A stretch of 64,000 nt of DNA from Acinetobacter sp. ANC 4648 (GTDB lineage: Bacteria > Pseudomonadota > Gammaproteobacteria > Pseudomonadales > Moraxellaceae). The stretch spans positions 1 through 64,000 of the forward strand of contig NZ_NEGI01000009.1 in assembly GCF_002135345.1 (NCBI RefSeq), given 5' to 3'. Numbering within the stretch: position 1 is the first letter of the stretch; every line of letters begins with the position of its first letter. Under the pieces are notes generated by a model. The model saw only the letters and a program-made list of their open reading frames with translations. It ran no database searches and was not told the DNA's origin. The position numbers and the translations under genes are program-made. Below, one piece after another: positions 1-9,375 of the stretch.

Positions 1-301
1 TAACTTATTTTCTAATAAATCATTTTTTAATCAAACTTTAAAATCTCATTCAGAAATCTTAACAACTCAATCAACTTATTGATTTATCAGAGGTTTTGTT
101 TAACATCACCGCCGATGGATACGCATTATAGGGGAAAAAATTTCCTACGCAACCCCTTTCTTTAATTAATTTATTCAAATGGTGGTTTATTGGTCGATAA
201 AACATAAAAACCATCACATTTATATAAAATTTAATCTATTTATATTTGTTTTTATTCATTAGAATACTTTTATTCATTTTCTCAACATAATAAACATTGA
301 A
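1..301. other. Intergenic region at the left edge
   Basis: No open reading frame of useful length is seen on either strand. The left part (about 1-118) would be the untranslated leader of a transcript leaving the window leftwards from the promoter at 125-152; every ATG in it meets a stop within about a dozen codons. The right part (153-301) is very AT-rich and must hold the promoter of the yfiR-like gene, but no box stands out. Confidence 0.6.
125..152 (-). promoter_or_regulatory. Strong sigma-70 promoter firing leftwards off the window
   Basis: Read on the minus strand there is TTGCGT (147-152), a 16-base spacer and a perfect TATAAT (125-130), followed by a G/C-containing discriminator. No start codon with a usable frame follows in the remaining ~118 bases. 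A long untranslated leader behind such a promoter is typical of stable-RNA operons, so an rRNA or tRNA operon may lie just outside the window. That last point is inference. Confidence 0.6.
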
Positions 302-805
302 ATGGCATATCGAATAAATAGAAAGATTTTCTGTTTGGGAATTTTACTTTGTATAAGCAATCTATCTCTTGCCAACTCTTCGCACAATTTTTATGTGACT
401 ACACTTTCAATATTAAGTTATGCAAAATTTTCAAATCCCAATCCATCTTTCTGTGTTATCGACAATCCAAATATTGCCAATCAGTTTACATTTTTTGCAC
501 AACAAAATAATTACAACCTAATTACTCACTCAATTAATGCCGATGAACTTCGATCTACATATTGTGATGTTGTTTTTTTTACCAGCACCCCTCCCAACAC
601 TCAGCAACAGCTGTTAAATAAATCTTTAAATAAATCCATTTTATCATTCAGCACCAATAATAATGAATGTGAGATTGGAAGTTCTTTTTGTTTATTCACC
701 TCTAAAAATGGTAATACGCTATTTAGAGTCAACTTGGACAGCTTAGCCCACTCCAAAATTCATATTGATCCTCGTGTTTTACTTTTAGCAAAAAGCTCGG
801 AGTAA
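302..805 (+). CDS. yfiR: YfiR-like periplasmic repressor of a diguanylate cyclase
   Basis: A 167-residue exported protein with an N-terminal hydrophobic signal segment (about residues 9-25). YfiR (DUF4154 family) in Pseudomonas is a periplasmic protein that binds the periplasmic domain of the cyclase YfiN and holds it inactive. Overall similarity is hard to judge by eye, but four cysteines outside the signal (C51, C88, C123, C130) match the spacing of the two disulfides of P. aeruginosa YfiR (C71-C110 and C145-C152), including the exact seven-residue spacing of the second pair. The next gene starts 3 bases after the stop and is a YfiN-like cyclase, and a YfiB-like lipoprotein follows, so gene order equals yfiR-yfiN-yfiB. 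The call rests mainly on this context plus the cysteines. Confidence 0.75.
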   Translation: MAYRINRKIFCLGILLCISNLSLANSSHNFYVTTLSILSYAKFSNPNPSFCVIDNPNIANQFTFFAQQNNYNLITHSINADELRSTYCDVVFFTSTPPNTQQQLLNKSLNKSILSFSTNNNECEIGSSFCLFTSKNGNTLFRVNLDSLAHSKIHIDPRVLLLAKSSE

Positions 806-808
806 GGC

Positions 809-2026
809 ATGATTAACACTCTATATAAGTCAACCTCACTCCAAGTCCTGTTTCGTAAATCTCAATTTACGATATTTGCCATTACTTTTCTAATCTGCAC
901 ATTCACTTTTGCAACCATTTCTGTTTTCACCGTAGAATCTTATGCAAAACAAAACTTACTTTTAATTAGTCGAACTGTATCCGAACGAATTCAACCCGCC
1001 TTAGTTTTTAAAGATCAAATCGCTCTATCACAGATTATTAATGAATACACCCATCAACACTCAATTCGACTCATTGAAGTCTATGATGATCAAGGCCAAT
1101 TGATTTCCGAAAGTATTAAAAATATTGAACAATATTCTGCTCTGCAAAATATTTTTGACCATATTTTTTTAAAGCAAGCTATCCGACTTCCCGTTCAACA
1201 CAATGGTCGTGTTGTTGGTGAAGTGGTGCTATATGGTAGTTCTACTGATATTATGATGTTTATCATCAAAATTTTTGCTGGATTAATCATCGGAATGCTG
1301 TTTATGATTTTGGCGCTCTGGTGGTCAGTTAATTCCACCTATCGCCACATCATGCAATCCATTTCACCAATTGTTCAAATTGCACAATTACTGAGTAGCC
1401 AAAAAGCCTACAATTTACGCTTCCCCAACAATGATATTAAAGAATTTAATCACCTCAACACCGTATTTAATCAACTACTCGATGAAATCCAGTCATGGCA
1501 TACGCACCTGCAAAACGAAAACAACCAATTATCCTATCAAGTTCAACACGACCACTTAACTGGCTTAGCCAATCGTAATTATTTTTATCAAATCATATGC
1601 CAACTCTTTGACGATTCAAAGCAACGGCATCAATCGGCACTACTATTTATAGATAATAATAATTTTAAAGCCATTAACGATCAATACGGCCATCTAGTCG
1701 GTGATGAAGTTTTAAAAGAAATGGCCATTCGCCTCAAAAATAATATCCGCCAAGAAGACTTTGTAGCGCGTTTAGGTGGTGATGAATTTGCCATTATCCT
1801 TAATTCAGTGAGCACAATTGAAAATGTCATCGCCATTGCTCAAAATTTATTAAAATGCTGTGAAACACCATTAATTTACAAAGCTCAAGACATTCACTTT
1901 AGCTTTAGCTTGGGAATTGCGCTATCTTCTAAAGCATCAAATCCTGAAGATTTTATTTCCCAAGCAGACCAAGCAATGTATAAAGCTAAATCATTAAAAC
2001 AGCATTGGTTTATATTTCACTCTTAA
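809..2026 (+). CDS. yfiN: YfiN-like membrane diguanylate cyclase
   Basis: A 405-residue inner-membrane enzyme predicted to make cyclic-di-GMP from two GTP. Order of parts: transmembrane segment at about 20-42, a periplasmic domain of about 105 residues, a second transmembrane segment at about 151-173, a HAMP-like linker, then a GGDEF domain. The signature GGDEF lies at 323-327, so the enzyme should be active. An RxxD inhibitory site (R314 to D317) sits exactly five residues before it, which predicts product feedback inhibition. In the metal-binding strand the first Asp of the usual DxDxFKxIND is kept and the second is Asn. It is the middle gene of a tight three-gene operon whose flanking genes look like its periplasmic repressor and its outer-membrane partner. 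Confidence 0.88.
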   Translation: MINTLYKSTSLQVLFRKSQFTIFAITFLICTFTFATISVFTVESYAKQNLLLISRTVSERIQPALVFKDQIALSQIINEYTHQHSIRLIEVYDDQGQLISESIKNIEQYSALQNIFDHIFLKQAIRLPVQHNGRVVGEVVLYGSSTDIMMFIIKIFAGLIIGMLFMILALWWSVNSTYRHIMQSISPIVQIAQLLSSQKAYNLRFPNNDIKEFNHLNTVFNQLLDEIQSWHTHLQNENNQLSYQVQHDHLTGLANRNYFYQIICQLFDDSKQRHQSALLFIDNNNFKAINDQYGHLVGDEVLKEMAIRLKNNIRQEDFVARLGGDEFAIILNSVSTIENVIAIAQNLLKCCETPLIYKAQDIHFSFSLGIALSSKASNPEDFISQADQAMYKAKSLKQHWFIFHS

Positions 2027-2043
2027 CCCCTTAGGAATTCATT

Positions 2044-2526
2044 ATGAACCTGAGTAAAAGACTTAAAGTATCCATTCTCGCAATATTTTGTTTTGCCCTA
2101 TCCGGATGCTTAAGCTTTGGCTCCTTAAGCCACAAACAAGTTCGCATACTAAAAAAAGAAGGTTTCGTACTCACAGATGAAGGCTGGAGCTTAGGTTTAC
2201 CCGAACGATTACTGTTTGACTTCAATGCAGCGGAAATTAAACCATCACACGAATCTGAGCTGGTGCGGCTTGCAGAGCAGCTCAAAAAATACAACTTAAA
2301 TAAAGTTAAAATTGTAGGCCATACCGATAATGTGGGCAATCCAGAATATAATTTAAAACTTTCAGAACAACGCGCACAAACCGTCGCAGTAATTTTCTTA
2401 AAACATGGCTTTGCTCATCAAAATGTATTCGCTTCCGGTAAAGGCTCAACCCAACCTGTCGAAATAAATGATAGCGAAGAACATCGTGCTGCCAATAGAC
2501 GGGTCGCTGTTATTATTATTCCTTAA
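2044..2526 (+). CDS. yfiB: YfiB-like OmpA-family lipoprotein
   Basis: A 160-residue lipoprotein: signal sequence ending in the lipobox LSGC (Cys22), then a C-terminal OmpA-like peptidoglycan-binding domain with the GHTDNVG motif and the downstream SEQRA segment. In Pseudomonas YfiB is an outer-membrane lipoprotein that sequesters YfiR and thereby frees YfiN to make c-di-GMP. Here it is the third gene, 17 bases after the cyclase, and a terminator hairpin follows it. By sequence alone it could be any small Pal/OmpA-like lipoprotein; the YfiB assignment comes from the operon. Confidence 0.8.
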   Translation: MNLSKRLKVSILAIFCFALSGCLSFGSLSHKQVRILKKEGFVLTDEGWSLGLPERLLFDFNAAEIKPSHESELVRLAEQLKKYNLNKVKIVGHTDNVGNPEYNLKLSEQRAQTVAVIFLKHGFAHQNVFASGKGSTQPVEINDSEEHRAANRRVAVIIIP

Positions 2527-2553
2527 ATATTTTTAGCATTTATTAACTTAAAA

Positions 2554-2578
2554 AGATCTCTTAATAGAGGTCTTTTTA
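2554..2578 (+). terminator. Terminator of the yfiRNB-like operon
   Basis: A 7-bp stem (2554-2560 with 2567-2573, one G-U pair) around a 6-base loop, followed by a T-run, lies 28 bases after the yfiB stop. Confidence 0.75.
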
Positions 2579-2612
2579 TTATCAATCCATTTTATTATCA
2601 AATTGTAGACAT

Positions 2613-2635
2613 AAAAAAACCGCATCTAAGCGGAT
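2613..2635 (-). terminator. Terminator of the tRNA operon
   Basis: On the minus strand a short GC-rich hairpin (CCGC and GCGG around a six-base loop) is followed by seven T residues, about 28 bases after the last tRNA. Confidence 0.8.
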
Positions 2636-2662
2636 TGTTTATATTTAAGTAAATACTTAAAT

Positions 2663-2739
2663 TGGTCGGAGCAGTAGGATTCGAACCTACGACCCCCTGG
2701 TCCCAAACCAGGTGCGCTACCAAACTGCGCCATGCTCCG
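2663..2739 (-). tRNA. tRNA-Pro (TGG), copy 2
   Basis: A 77-base cloverleaf read on the minus strand with encoded CCA. The anticodon loop TTTGGGA between CTGG/CCAG stems gives anticodon TGG. It is the last gene of the four-tRNA operon and looks identical over its full length to the copy at 2986-3062, so it is a recent duplicate or is kept identical by gene conversion. Confidence 0.95.
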
Positions 2740-2752
2740 ATCTTCTGTGAAT

Positions 2753-2829
2753 TGGGGTGGATGAAGGGGCTCGAACCCTCGACAACCGGAATCACAATCC
2801 GGGGCTCTACCAACTGAGCTACAACCACC
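2753..2829 (-). tRNA. tRNA-His (GTG)
   Basis: The anticodon loop contains GTG flanked by a GGATT/ATTCC-type stem, and CCA is encoded. The extra 5' G (position -1) typical of tRNA-His is encoded opposite C73. The acceptor stem as read has a T-T mismatch at pair 5-68 (GTGGTTG against CATCCAC), while the other six pairs are canonical. Confidence 0.93.
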
Positions 2830-2865
2830 ATCACATATTTGGCTCTACAATATCAAGCAACCAAT

Positions 2866-2942
2866 TGGTGCGCCTGACAGGACTCGAACCTGTGACCATC
2901 CGCTTAGAAGGCGGATGCTCTATCCAACTGAGCTACAGGCGC
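2866..2942 (-). tRNA. tRNA-Arg (TCT)
   Basis: A 77-base cloverleaf on the minus strand with encoded CCA. The acceptor stem GCGCCTG/CAGGCGC is perfect, and the anticodon loop CTTCTAA within TCCGC/GCGGA gives TCT, which reads AGA/AGG codons. It is the second gene of the operon. Confidence 0.95.
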
Positions 2943-2985
2943 ATAACCGATGATACTAATATCACGATACCTCGCCTTGAAGAAT

Positions 2986-3062
2986 TGGTCGGAGCAGTAG
3001 GATTCGAACCTACGACCCCCTGGTCCCAAACCAGGTGCGCTACCAAACTGCGCCATGCTCCG
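2986..3062 (-). tRNA. tRNA-Pro (TGG), copy 1
   Basis: The first gene of the tRNA operon, 77 bases with encoded CCA and anticodon TGG. Its sequence appears identical to the tRNA at 2663-2739. The operon order Pro-Arg-His-Pro recalls the argX-hisR-leuT-proM operon of E. coli, with Leu absent and a second Pro gained. Confidence 0.95.
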
Positions 3063-3106
3063 ATTCATCTCAGCTTTCGTATCACACATCGTGTGGTACG
3101 GTGTGC

Positions 3107-3135
3107 ATTCTAGGCGCGACGCCCGAAGACGTCAA
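3107..3135 (-). promoter_or_regulatory. Promoter of the tRNA operon
   Basis: On the minus strand: TTGACG (3130-3135), a 17-base GC-rich spacer and TAGAAT (3107-3112), followed by a GC-rich discriminator. Such discriminators are typical of stringently controlled stable-RNA promoters. It lies between the nadA stop and the first tRNA. Confidence 0.8.
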
Positions 3136-3212
3136 CACCTATCTTGAAAAAAAGTTAAAAAAACAAATTGAATGTATACTTATCAAGCATTTCAGACATT
3201 TTTTATACAAAA

Positions 3213-4280
3213 TTAGCGTTTTAAGCTCGCACTAAAGTTCAACATACGATCCAAAGGTAATTTAGCTCGTTCAGCCAGTGCCGAATCAACGAATATTTCT
3301 TGATCAGATTTTTGCAACACATCTAAAATACCATCTAATTCATTCATCGCCATCCACGGGCAATGCGCACATGAACGACATGTTGCCCCTTCACCTGCAG
3401 TGGGTGCTTCAATTAACTTCTTATGCGGTACCGCTTGTTGCATTTTATAGAAAATCCCCCGATCGGTCGCAACAATGAGTGTGTCATGTGGCAAAGTCTG
3501 TGCGGCTTTAATCAGTTGTGAGGTACTTCCCACCGCATCTGCAACATCGATTACTGCTTCAGGTGATTCAGGATGTACCAATACTGCTGCATTTGGATAC
3601 AACGCCTTCATATTAGTAATGCCACGCGCACGGAATTCTTCATGCACAATACAGGCACCATCCCATAACAACATTTCAGCACCTGTTTTCTTTTGAATAT
3701 AGCGACCTAAATGCTGATCTGGTGCCCAAATAATTTTTTCACCTAAACTATCCAAATGCTCGATAATTTCAACGGCACAGCTTGAAGTCACCACCCAATC
3801 CGCACGTGCTTTGACTGCTGCTGAGGTATTGGCATAGACCACAACGGTATGGTCAGGATGCGCATCACAAAATGCAGCGAACTCATCTACAGGGCAACCC
3901 AAATCTAAAGAACAAGTTGCTTCTAAAGTCGGCATCAAAATAGTCTTTTCAGGGGACAATATTTTTGCGGTTTCCCCCATAAACTTAACTCCAGCAACCA
4001 CCAATGTCGATGCTGCATGATCACGCCCAAAACGTGCCATTTCTAAAGAGTCAGAAACACAGCCACCTGTTGCTTCTGCAAGTTCTTGTACATCAGGATC
4101 ACAATAATAATGTGCCACTAGGACAGCGTTTCGTTGCTGCAATTCCGCTTTAATTTGAGCAAATTTCTGTTTTTTTGCTTCAGGACTCAAACTAGTATCC
4201 TTAGGCTCACCTAAACGATCTAAATGTGCTGTGACAATCGATTTTGCTTCATTGGCAATTAAATTGGTCGCATCATTCAT
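3213..4280 (-). CDS. nadA: Quinolinate synthase
   Basis: NadA condenses iminoaspartate (from NadB) with dihydroxyacetone phosphate to quinolinate, the first committed ring of NAD synthesis, using a 4Fe-4S cluster. The 355-residue protein has the family hallmarks: [11 protein letters not shown] near the N-terminus, [18 protein letters not shown] and the C-terminal [10 protein letters not shown], which supply the three cluster cysteines. The start is preceded by AGAAGAG. It stands alone; the tRNA operon promoter lies just downstream of its stop. Confidence 0.97.
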   Translation of the reverse strand: MNDATNLIANEAKSIVTAHLDRLGEPKDTSLSPEAKKQKFAQIKAELQQRNAVLVAHYYCDPDVQELAEATGGCVSDSLEMARFGRDHAASTLVVAGVKFMGETAKILSPEKTILMPTLEATCSLDLGCPVDEFAAFCDAHPDHTVVVYANTSAAVKARADWVVTSSCAVEIIEHLDSLGEKIIWAPDQHLGRYIQKKTGAEMLLWDGACIVHEEFRARGITNMKALYPNAAVLVHPESPEAVIDVADAVGSTSQLIKAAQTLPHDTLIVATDRGIFYKMQQAVPHKKLIEAPTAGEGATCRSCAHCPWMAMNELDGILDVLQKSDQEIFVDSALAERAKLPLDRMLNFSASLKR

Positions 4281-4373
4281 AAAAGCTCTTCTCTATCCAT
4301 ATCGCTTGCTATCTAGCTTGCTTTTTTTACGTTGTGAAGCTATTCCTAGATTCACCGCTAAAGTTTCCATGAC

Positions 4374-4401
4374 AAAAAAGCCTCTCAACGGAGGCTTTTT
4401 T
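4374..4401 (-). terminator. Terminator after argJ
   Basis: An 11-bp perfect stem (4374-4384 with 4391-4401) whose outer part is A-run/T-run, so it can work in both directions. It lies 10 bases after the argJ stop. Confidence 0.85.
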
Positions 4402-4410
4402 GAATCTTAA

Positions 4411-5631
4411 TTACGACCGATAGTCTGCATTAATCTTGACATAATCATATGAAAGGTCACAGGTATAGACTGTATCTTTGGCCTGCCCTCGACCTAAATC
4501 AACACGAATGGTGATTTCAGGCTGAGACATGATACGAGCACCCGCCTCTTCCGTATAATCTGCGGCAGCTCCACCATCTTTACAGATCTGCACATCATCT
4601 AACCAAACTTGAATTTTTTCAACATCTAATTTTTTGACACCGGCATAACCAATCGCAGCTAAAATCCGACCCCAATTTGGATCAGATGCAAAAAATGCCG
4701 TTTTAACTAAGGGTGAATGAGCAATACTATAGGCAATGTCACAACATTCCTGCGTATCATTACCGCCCTCTACTGCAACCGTAATAAATTTAGTCGCTCC
4801 CTCACCATCACGTACTATCAGTTGCGCCAATCGCATCATTACACGCGTTAAAACTTCTAAAACAACGCTATAGCGAGCATCGTCAGTTGAACTAATTTCA
4901 ACACCACCCGCTAAACCAGTTGCTGCAAAAATACAGGAATCATTGGTCGATGTATCGCCATCAATCGTAATACGGTTAAAAGATTGTTCTACCGTAGTTT
5001 TTAATAATTGTTGTACCACAACACGGCTCATCGGTACATCTGTAGCAACAAAGCTAAGCATAGTCGCCATATTCGGACGAATCATGCCAGCACCTTTAGA
5101 AATACCCGTCATGCTATAGGTGATGCCATCTAGCTGAAACTGCTCAGAAGCACCTTTCGGTGTCGTATCTGTGGTCATAATACCTGTTGCCGCATCTACC
5201 CAGGCACTCTCTTGCAAGCTATTTAAAGCTGGCTGTAGTCCACTGAGTAATCGCGGCATCGGTAATTGCTCACCAATCACACCTGTTGAAAAAGGTAAAA
5301 CTTCAAAAGGTTTAACTTGAGCAATGTCAGCCATTTTTAAACACGTTTGTTGAGCATTTTCCATACCCAACTTGCCTGTTCCAGCATTGGCATTCCCCGT
5401 ATTAATCACTAAATAGCGAGGATTCCCTATTTCAAGATGCTGTTTAGAAATATGCACTGGCGCAGCACAGAATGCATTTTGAGTAAACACACCTGCAACC
5501 TGAGTACCCTGAACAAACTCAAAAACTACTAAATCACGTCGATTTGGGTAACGAACATACGCCTCTGCTGAGCCAATTTTTACCCCTTGTACCACATGCA
5601 TATGTGGCATAGTCACGTCACCAACAGTCAT
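4411..5631 (-). CDS. argJ: Bifunctional glutamate N-acetyltransferase / ornithine acetyltransferase
   Basis: ArgJ moves the acetyl group from N-acetylornithine to glutamate, recycling acetyl in arginine synthesis; many members also use acetyl-CoA. The 406-residue precursor has the self-cleavage motif PNMATML, with Thr190 as the new N-terminal nucleophile of the beta chain, and the upstream KGAGMI segment. STGVIGE (115-121) and the C-terminal DYTEEA segment are also typical. A second in-frame Met at residue 8 could be the true start. The gene is monocistronic, bounded by its own terminator. Whether it is mono- or bifunctional cannot be read from the sequence. Confidence 0.96.
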   Translation of the reverse strand: MTVGDVTMPHMHVVQGVKIGSAEAYVRYPNRRDLVVFEFVQGTQVAGVFTQNAFCAAPVHISKQHLEIGNPRYLVINTGNANAGTGKLGMENAQQTCLKMADIAQVKPFEVLPFSTGVIGEQLPMPRLLSGLQPALNSLQESAWVDAATGIMTTDTTPKGASEQFQLDGITYSMTGISKGAGMIRPNMATMLSFVATDVPMSRVVVQQLLKTTVEQSFNRITIDGDTSTNDSCIFAATGLAGGVEISSTDDARYSVVLEVLTRVMMRLAQLIVRDGEGATKFITVAVEGGNDTQECCDIAYSIAHSPLVKTAFFASDPNWGRILAAIGYAGVKKLDVEKIQVWLDDVQICKDGGAAADYTEEAGARIMSQPEITIRVDLGRGQAKDTVYTCDLSYDYVKINADYRS

Positions 5632-5747
5632 TTTAAAATGTCCAAAATGATTAAAAATAAAAACACAGCTTATTAGAAATACTCACAAAAATCGAGCGTA
5701 ATAAAGGACTCATCTATTTTTACAATTATTTTTAGCGTTTTATAAAT

Positions 5748-5776
5748 AAAAAAACCAGTTATCTGAATAACTGGTT
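5748..5776 (-). terminator. Terminator after the small secreted protein gene
   Basis: A 10-bp perfect stem (5753-5762 with 5767-5776), loop of four, followed on the minus strand by a T-run. Confidence 0.85.
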
Positions 5777-5799
5777 GAGCTTATATTGACTGGTGAGCT

Positions 5800-6159
5800 T
5801 TATGGAGCCGCTGCGGCAGTTGTATTTTCTAACAATGCCAATTTAACTTTTTCTTGACTCGCAGCAGATAATGCAGGGTTTGTAGCAACCACTCGATTCA
5901 CTGTAGATGGTGTAACCGCAGCAATCGCAGCTGTTTTTAGAATAATTGCACGACCACCAGTATTGCCTAGAGTATAACGAATGCCTGTACGTGGACTAAT
6001 TACGGTAGTTGAATCATTTTTAACTTCAGCTTGAGCCGTTGTTACACCAGTTGCAGCCTGAACATTTGCAACTGTGGTCGCTTGAGGAGCGGTATCTGCA
6101 AAGGCCAATACGGGTAAAGTTACCGTTGCCACACATAAAGCTTTTAATAATTTTTTCAT
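5800..6159 (-). CDS. Small secreted Ala/Thr/Val-rich protein, unknown function
   Basis: I do not recognise this 119-residue protein. The start chosen (6159) gives MKK followed by a hydrophobic segment and an AFA-D cleavage site, a classical signal peptide, and GGAAAAGAC lies just upstream. A longer frame reaches 6201 but adds residues before the signal peptide and has no ribosome site. The mature part is low in complexity (Ala, Thr, Val) with no cysteine and no transmembrane segment, so it is probably periplasmic or released. It stands alone between argJ and secA with its own terminator. Confidence 0.75.
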   Translation of the reverse strand: MKKLLKALCVATVTLPVLAFADTAPQATTVANVQAATGVTTAQAEVKNDSTTVISPRTGIRYTLGNTGGRAIILKTAAIAAVTPSTVNRVVATNPALSAASQEKVKLALLENTTAAAAP

Positions 6160-6262
6160 TGTCTTTTCCAAAAACAGTACTCTTGTGCAAGTAAATACCA
6201 TTTACCGATCATTTCTGCAATGCCTATTCATAGTGCAGCCCCCCTCATTAAATATTCTTTAC

Positions 6263-6292
6263 AAAAAAAAGCAGAACTCACGTTCTGCTTTT
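6263..6292 (-). terminator. Terminator after secA
   Basis: An 11-bp stem (6267-6277 with 6282-6292) with a T-run on the minus strand, 15 bases after the secA stop. Confidence 0.85.
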
Positions 6293-6306
6293 TAAATTAG
6301 TAAATT

Positions 6307-9027
6307 TTAAATCTTACCGTGGCACTGCTTATATTTTAAACCCGAACCACATGGACAAGCTGCGTTTCGACTTTCTGGCGGGGAAAATACTGCCTTTGAA
6401 AGGTCTGGCTCAACATTGACCTGATTGGCCAAGATTGCACCCGTCAAGCCGTCCACTTCATCATGTGCAAAAGACAAATGCATTGATTCTGCTTGCGCCT
6501 GTTGCTGTGCTTCCATTTCCGCTAATTCTTCAGCAGTTGGCACATGCACGCGAGAAAGATCAGTTACAACATCTGACTTAATCACACCCAACATACTAAC
6601 AAATAAGTTAAATGCTTCCTTCTTATATTCTTGCTCAGGATTCTTTTGTGCATAACCACGTAAATGAATACCTTGACGTAAATAATCCATGGCAGCCAAA
6701 TGGTCTTTCCAATGACGATCTAAAGCACCTAACATGAAGTGACGTTCTAAAGTCGCAGCAGACTCAGGCCCCATTTGCTCACGACGACTACGATAACGTG
6801 TGATAATTTCATCACTAATACGTTCAACCAAAGCTTCTTCATCTAAGCGACGGTCTTCTTCTAACCATTGATTAACAGGAAGATCTACACCTAAATCAAT
6901 ACGCAAAGCATTTTCTAGACCGTCAATATCCCATTGATCATGAATCGACTCAGGTGGAATATAATTTTCGATCAAGCCTTTCATCACTTCACGATGCATT
7001 TCTTCAATATAATCTTGAAGTGAGCTTTCTTCTAAAACTTCATCACGTTGCGAGTAAATAATCTTACGCTGTTCATTATTGACATCATCGTATTTCAATA
7101 AGTTTTTACGAATATCAAAGTTACGCGCTTCAACTTTACGTTGTGCATTTTCGATCGAACGAGATACCATTTTGTGTTCAATAGCTTCATCTTCTTGCAA
7201 CCCCATAGCACGCATCATTGCGACCACACGATCACCTGCGAAAATACGCATTAAATCATCTTCAAGTGACAAGAAGAAACGGGATACACCTGGATCACCT
7301 TGACGACCAGAACGGCCACGTAGCTGGTTATCAATACGTCGCGATTCATGACGTTCAGAACCGATGATATGTAAACCACCAGAACTGAGCACCATTTCAT
7401 TCTGCTTTTCCCATTCTGCTTTTAAACGCGCTTCATCGTCAGCAGTATGGTTTTCAATTTTGGCCAATTTTGCTTTCCAGTTACCACCCAGCAAAATATC
7501 GGTACCACGACCAGCCATATTCGTAGCAATAGTGACAGCATTTGGCGAACCCGCTTGTGCAATAATATCGGCTTCACGCTCATGTTGCTTAGCATTGAGA
7601 ACTTCATGGGTAATACCCGCATCACGAAGTTTATCCGACAAAATTTCACTGGCTTCAATCGTAGCCGTACCAATTAAAATTGGCGCAACACCCGCTTCAT
7701 GAATTTTTTGAATTTCTTGAATAATGGCATTGTATTTACCATTACGATTTAAATAAATTAAATCATTTTGGTCATTACGAATCATTGGACGATGTGTCGG
7801 AATAAGTACCACATCTAAACCATAAATCTCTTTCATTTCCGCAGCTTCAGTATCAGCAGTACCAGTCATACCTGAAAGCTTTTTATATAGACGGAAATAG
7901 TTCTGGAAAGTTGTAGTTGCAAGCGTTTGATTTTCAGGTTGAATTTCTAAACCTTCTTTTGCTTCCACAGCTTGATGCAAACCTTCAGACCAACGACGAC
8001 CTGGCATCGTACGACCTGTATTTTCATCAACAATAATGACTTCACCATCAGCAATGATGTACTGAACATTACGTTGATATAAATAATGAGCGCGAATGGC
8101 TGCTGTGACATGATGAACCAGATTTAAGTTAGCAGCGGAATAAAGACTTTCACCCTCAGCCAACAGACCCATCTGAATCAATTCATCTTCTACAGTTTCA
8201 AAACCAACTTCAGTCATTTCAACGGAACGTTGTTTTTCATCGATCCAGAAATGTCCACCATCAGCAACTTTTTCTTCTTTCTGTGCATGAAGTTTAGGGG
8301 GAATACTGTTAATAGCAGTATATAACTGTGATGAATCTTCACTTTGACCTGAAATAATCAACGGGGTACGTGCTTCATCAATTAAGATCGAATCGACCTC
8401 ATCAATAATGGCATAGCTTAAACCACGTTGTTTCTTCTCTGCCATGGAAAAAACCATGTTGTCGCGCAAATAATCAAAACCAAATTCATTATTGGTTCCG
8501 TACGTAATATCTGAACGATAAGCTTCAGCTTTCTCGTGAGGTGATTGCATTGAATAAATCACGCCAACACTCAAGCCTAAAAACTCATACAATGGACGAT
8601 TTAACTCAGCATCACGTTGTGCCAAATAATCGTTCACGGTAATTACGTGTACGCCTTGTTCACTGATCGCATTAAGATAGACGGCTAAAGTACCCATTAG
8701 GGTTTTACCTTCACCAGTACGCATTTCAGCGATCTTACCTTCATGTAAGGTAATACCACCAATCAACTGAACGTCATAATGGCGCATCCCCATAATGCGC
8801 TTACCTGCTTCACGGCACACCGCAAATGCTTCAGGCATCAATTGATCAAGACTTTCGCCTTTTTTATATCGTTGTTTGAATTCTTCGGTCTTCGCAGATA
8901 ACTCTTCATCGCTTAAGGCAGATATTGTCGGCTCGAGCGCATTGATCTTCTCGACAATTTTACGCATTCGCTTAAGTTCGCGATCGTTTTTAGTACCGAA
9001 GATTCCTCCGATCAGGCTTGCCAACAT
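6307..9027 (-). CDS. secA: Preprotein translocase ATPase SecA
   Basis: SecA drives unfolded preproteins through SecYEG with ATP. The 906-residue protein has the usual length and parts: Walker [29 protein letters not shown], the preprotein-crosslinking region, NMAGRGTDI and the second helicase domain [11 protein letters not shown]. It ends in a zinc-binding SEC-C tail ([15 protein letters not shown]) that contacts SecB and phospholipid. No secM-like leader gene precedes it. Confidence 0.98.
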   Translation of the reverse strand: MLASLIGGIFGTKNDRELKRMRKIVEKINALEPTISALSDEELSAKTEEFKQRYKKGESLDQLMPEAFAVCREAGKRIMGMRHYDVQLIGGITLHEGKIAEMRTGEGKTLMGTLAVYLNAISEQGVHVITVNDYLAQRDAELNRPLYEFLGLSVGVIYSMQSPHEKAEAYRSDITYGTNNEFGFDYLRDNMVFSMAEKKQRGLSYAIIDEVDSILIDEARTPLIISGQSEDSSQLYTAINSIPPKLHAQKEEKVADGGHFWIDEKQRSVEMTEVGFETVEDELIQMGLLAEGESLYSAANLNLVHHVTAAIRAHYLYQRNVQYIIADGEVIIVDENTGRTMPGRRWSEGLHQAVEAKEGLEIQPENQTLATTTFQNYFRLYKKLSGMTGTADTEAAEMKEIYGLDVVLIPTHRPMIRNDQNDLIYLNRNGKYNAIIQEIQKIHEAGVAPILIGTATIEASEILSDKLRDAGITHEVLNAKQHEREADIIAQAGSPNAVTIATNMAGRGTDILLGGNWKAKLAKIENHTADDEARLKAEWEKQNEMVLSSGGLHIIGSERHESRRIDNQLRGRSGRQGDPGVSRFFLSLEDDLMRIFAGDRVVAMMRAMGLQEDEAIEHKMVSRSIENAQRKVEARNFDIRKNLLKYDDVNNEQRKIIYSQRDEVLEESSLQDYIEEMHREVMKGLIENYIPPESIHDQWDIDGLENALRIDLGVDLPVNQWLEEDRRLDEEALVERISDEIITRYRSRREQMGPESAATLERHFMLGALDRHWKDHLAAMDYLRQGIHLRGYAQKNPEQEYKKEAFNLFVSMLGVIKSDVVTDLSRVHVPTAEELAEMEAQQQAQAESMHLSFAHDEVDGLTGAILANQVNVEPDLSKAVFSPPESRNAACPCGSGLKYKQCHGKI

Positions 9028-9375
9028 ATAAACTCTCTAAATCTTACTTATCAAAATAAATTTTTTCTCAGACGTTATTATGGTGCTAGAAATTTGAAGT
9101 ACAAGGGTTTTCAACAAAACCAAGTAAAAAATTCTGACTGTGAGATCTAGCACTTAGAGTCTAAGGCGCATTAATGTAGCAAATTTGATCTATCTATACA
9201 TAGAAGATTCATCAGATTGCTAAAAATATTTTTCAATCTAACCTTTCTCTTATATCGAAATTTTGTATAAACAAATAGAAAAATACTGTTTTTAAATCTA
9301 AAAAAAATAAGTGATAGTCATTTCAACATACTAAATATTAAAAATTACACATCAAAACTTTGAGGACTACATATC
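9028..9375. other. Divergent intergenic region secA / peroxiredoxin
   Basis: AT-rich, about 350 bases, with no supported reading frame. It must hold the promoters of both flanking genes. Besides the possible secA promoter nothing distinct is seen; no clear OxyR or Fur site is visible by eye. Confidence 0.5.
9077..9104 (-). promoter_or_regulatory. Possible secA promoter
   Basis: On the minus strand TTGTAC (9099-9104), a 16-base spacer and CATAAT (9077-9082), about 50 bases before the secA start. The -35 match is weak. Confidence 0.4.

Noticed and set aside
2598..3113. Open frames on both strands covering the tRNA cluster
   Set aside because: They are made of tRNA gene sequence and its spacers; four complete cloverleaves explain the DNA.
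7364..7702. A 112-codon frame antisense to secA, with others nearby
   Set aside because: secA is complete and conserved on the other strand; the frames show no start signals and are shadows of its codon pattern.
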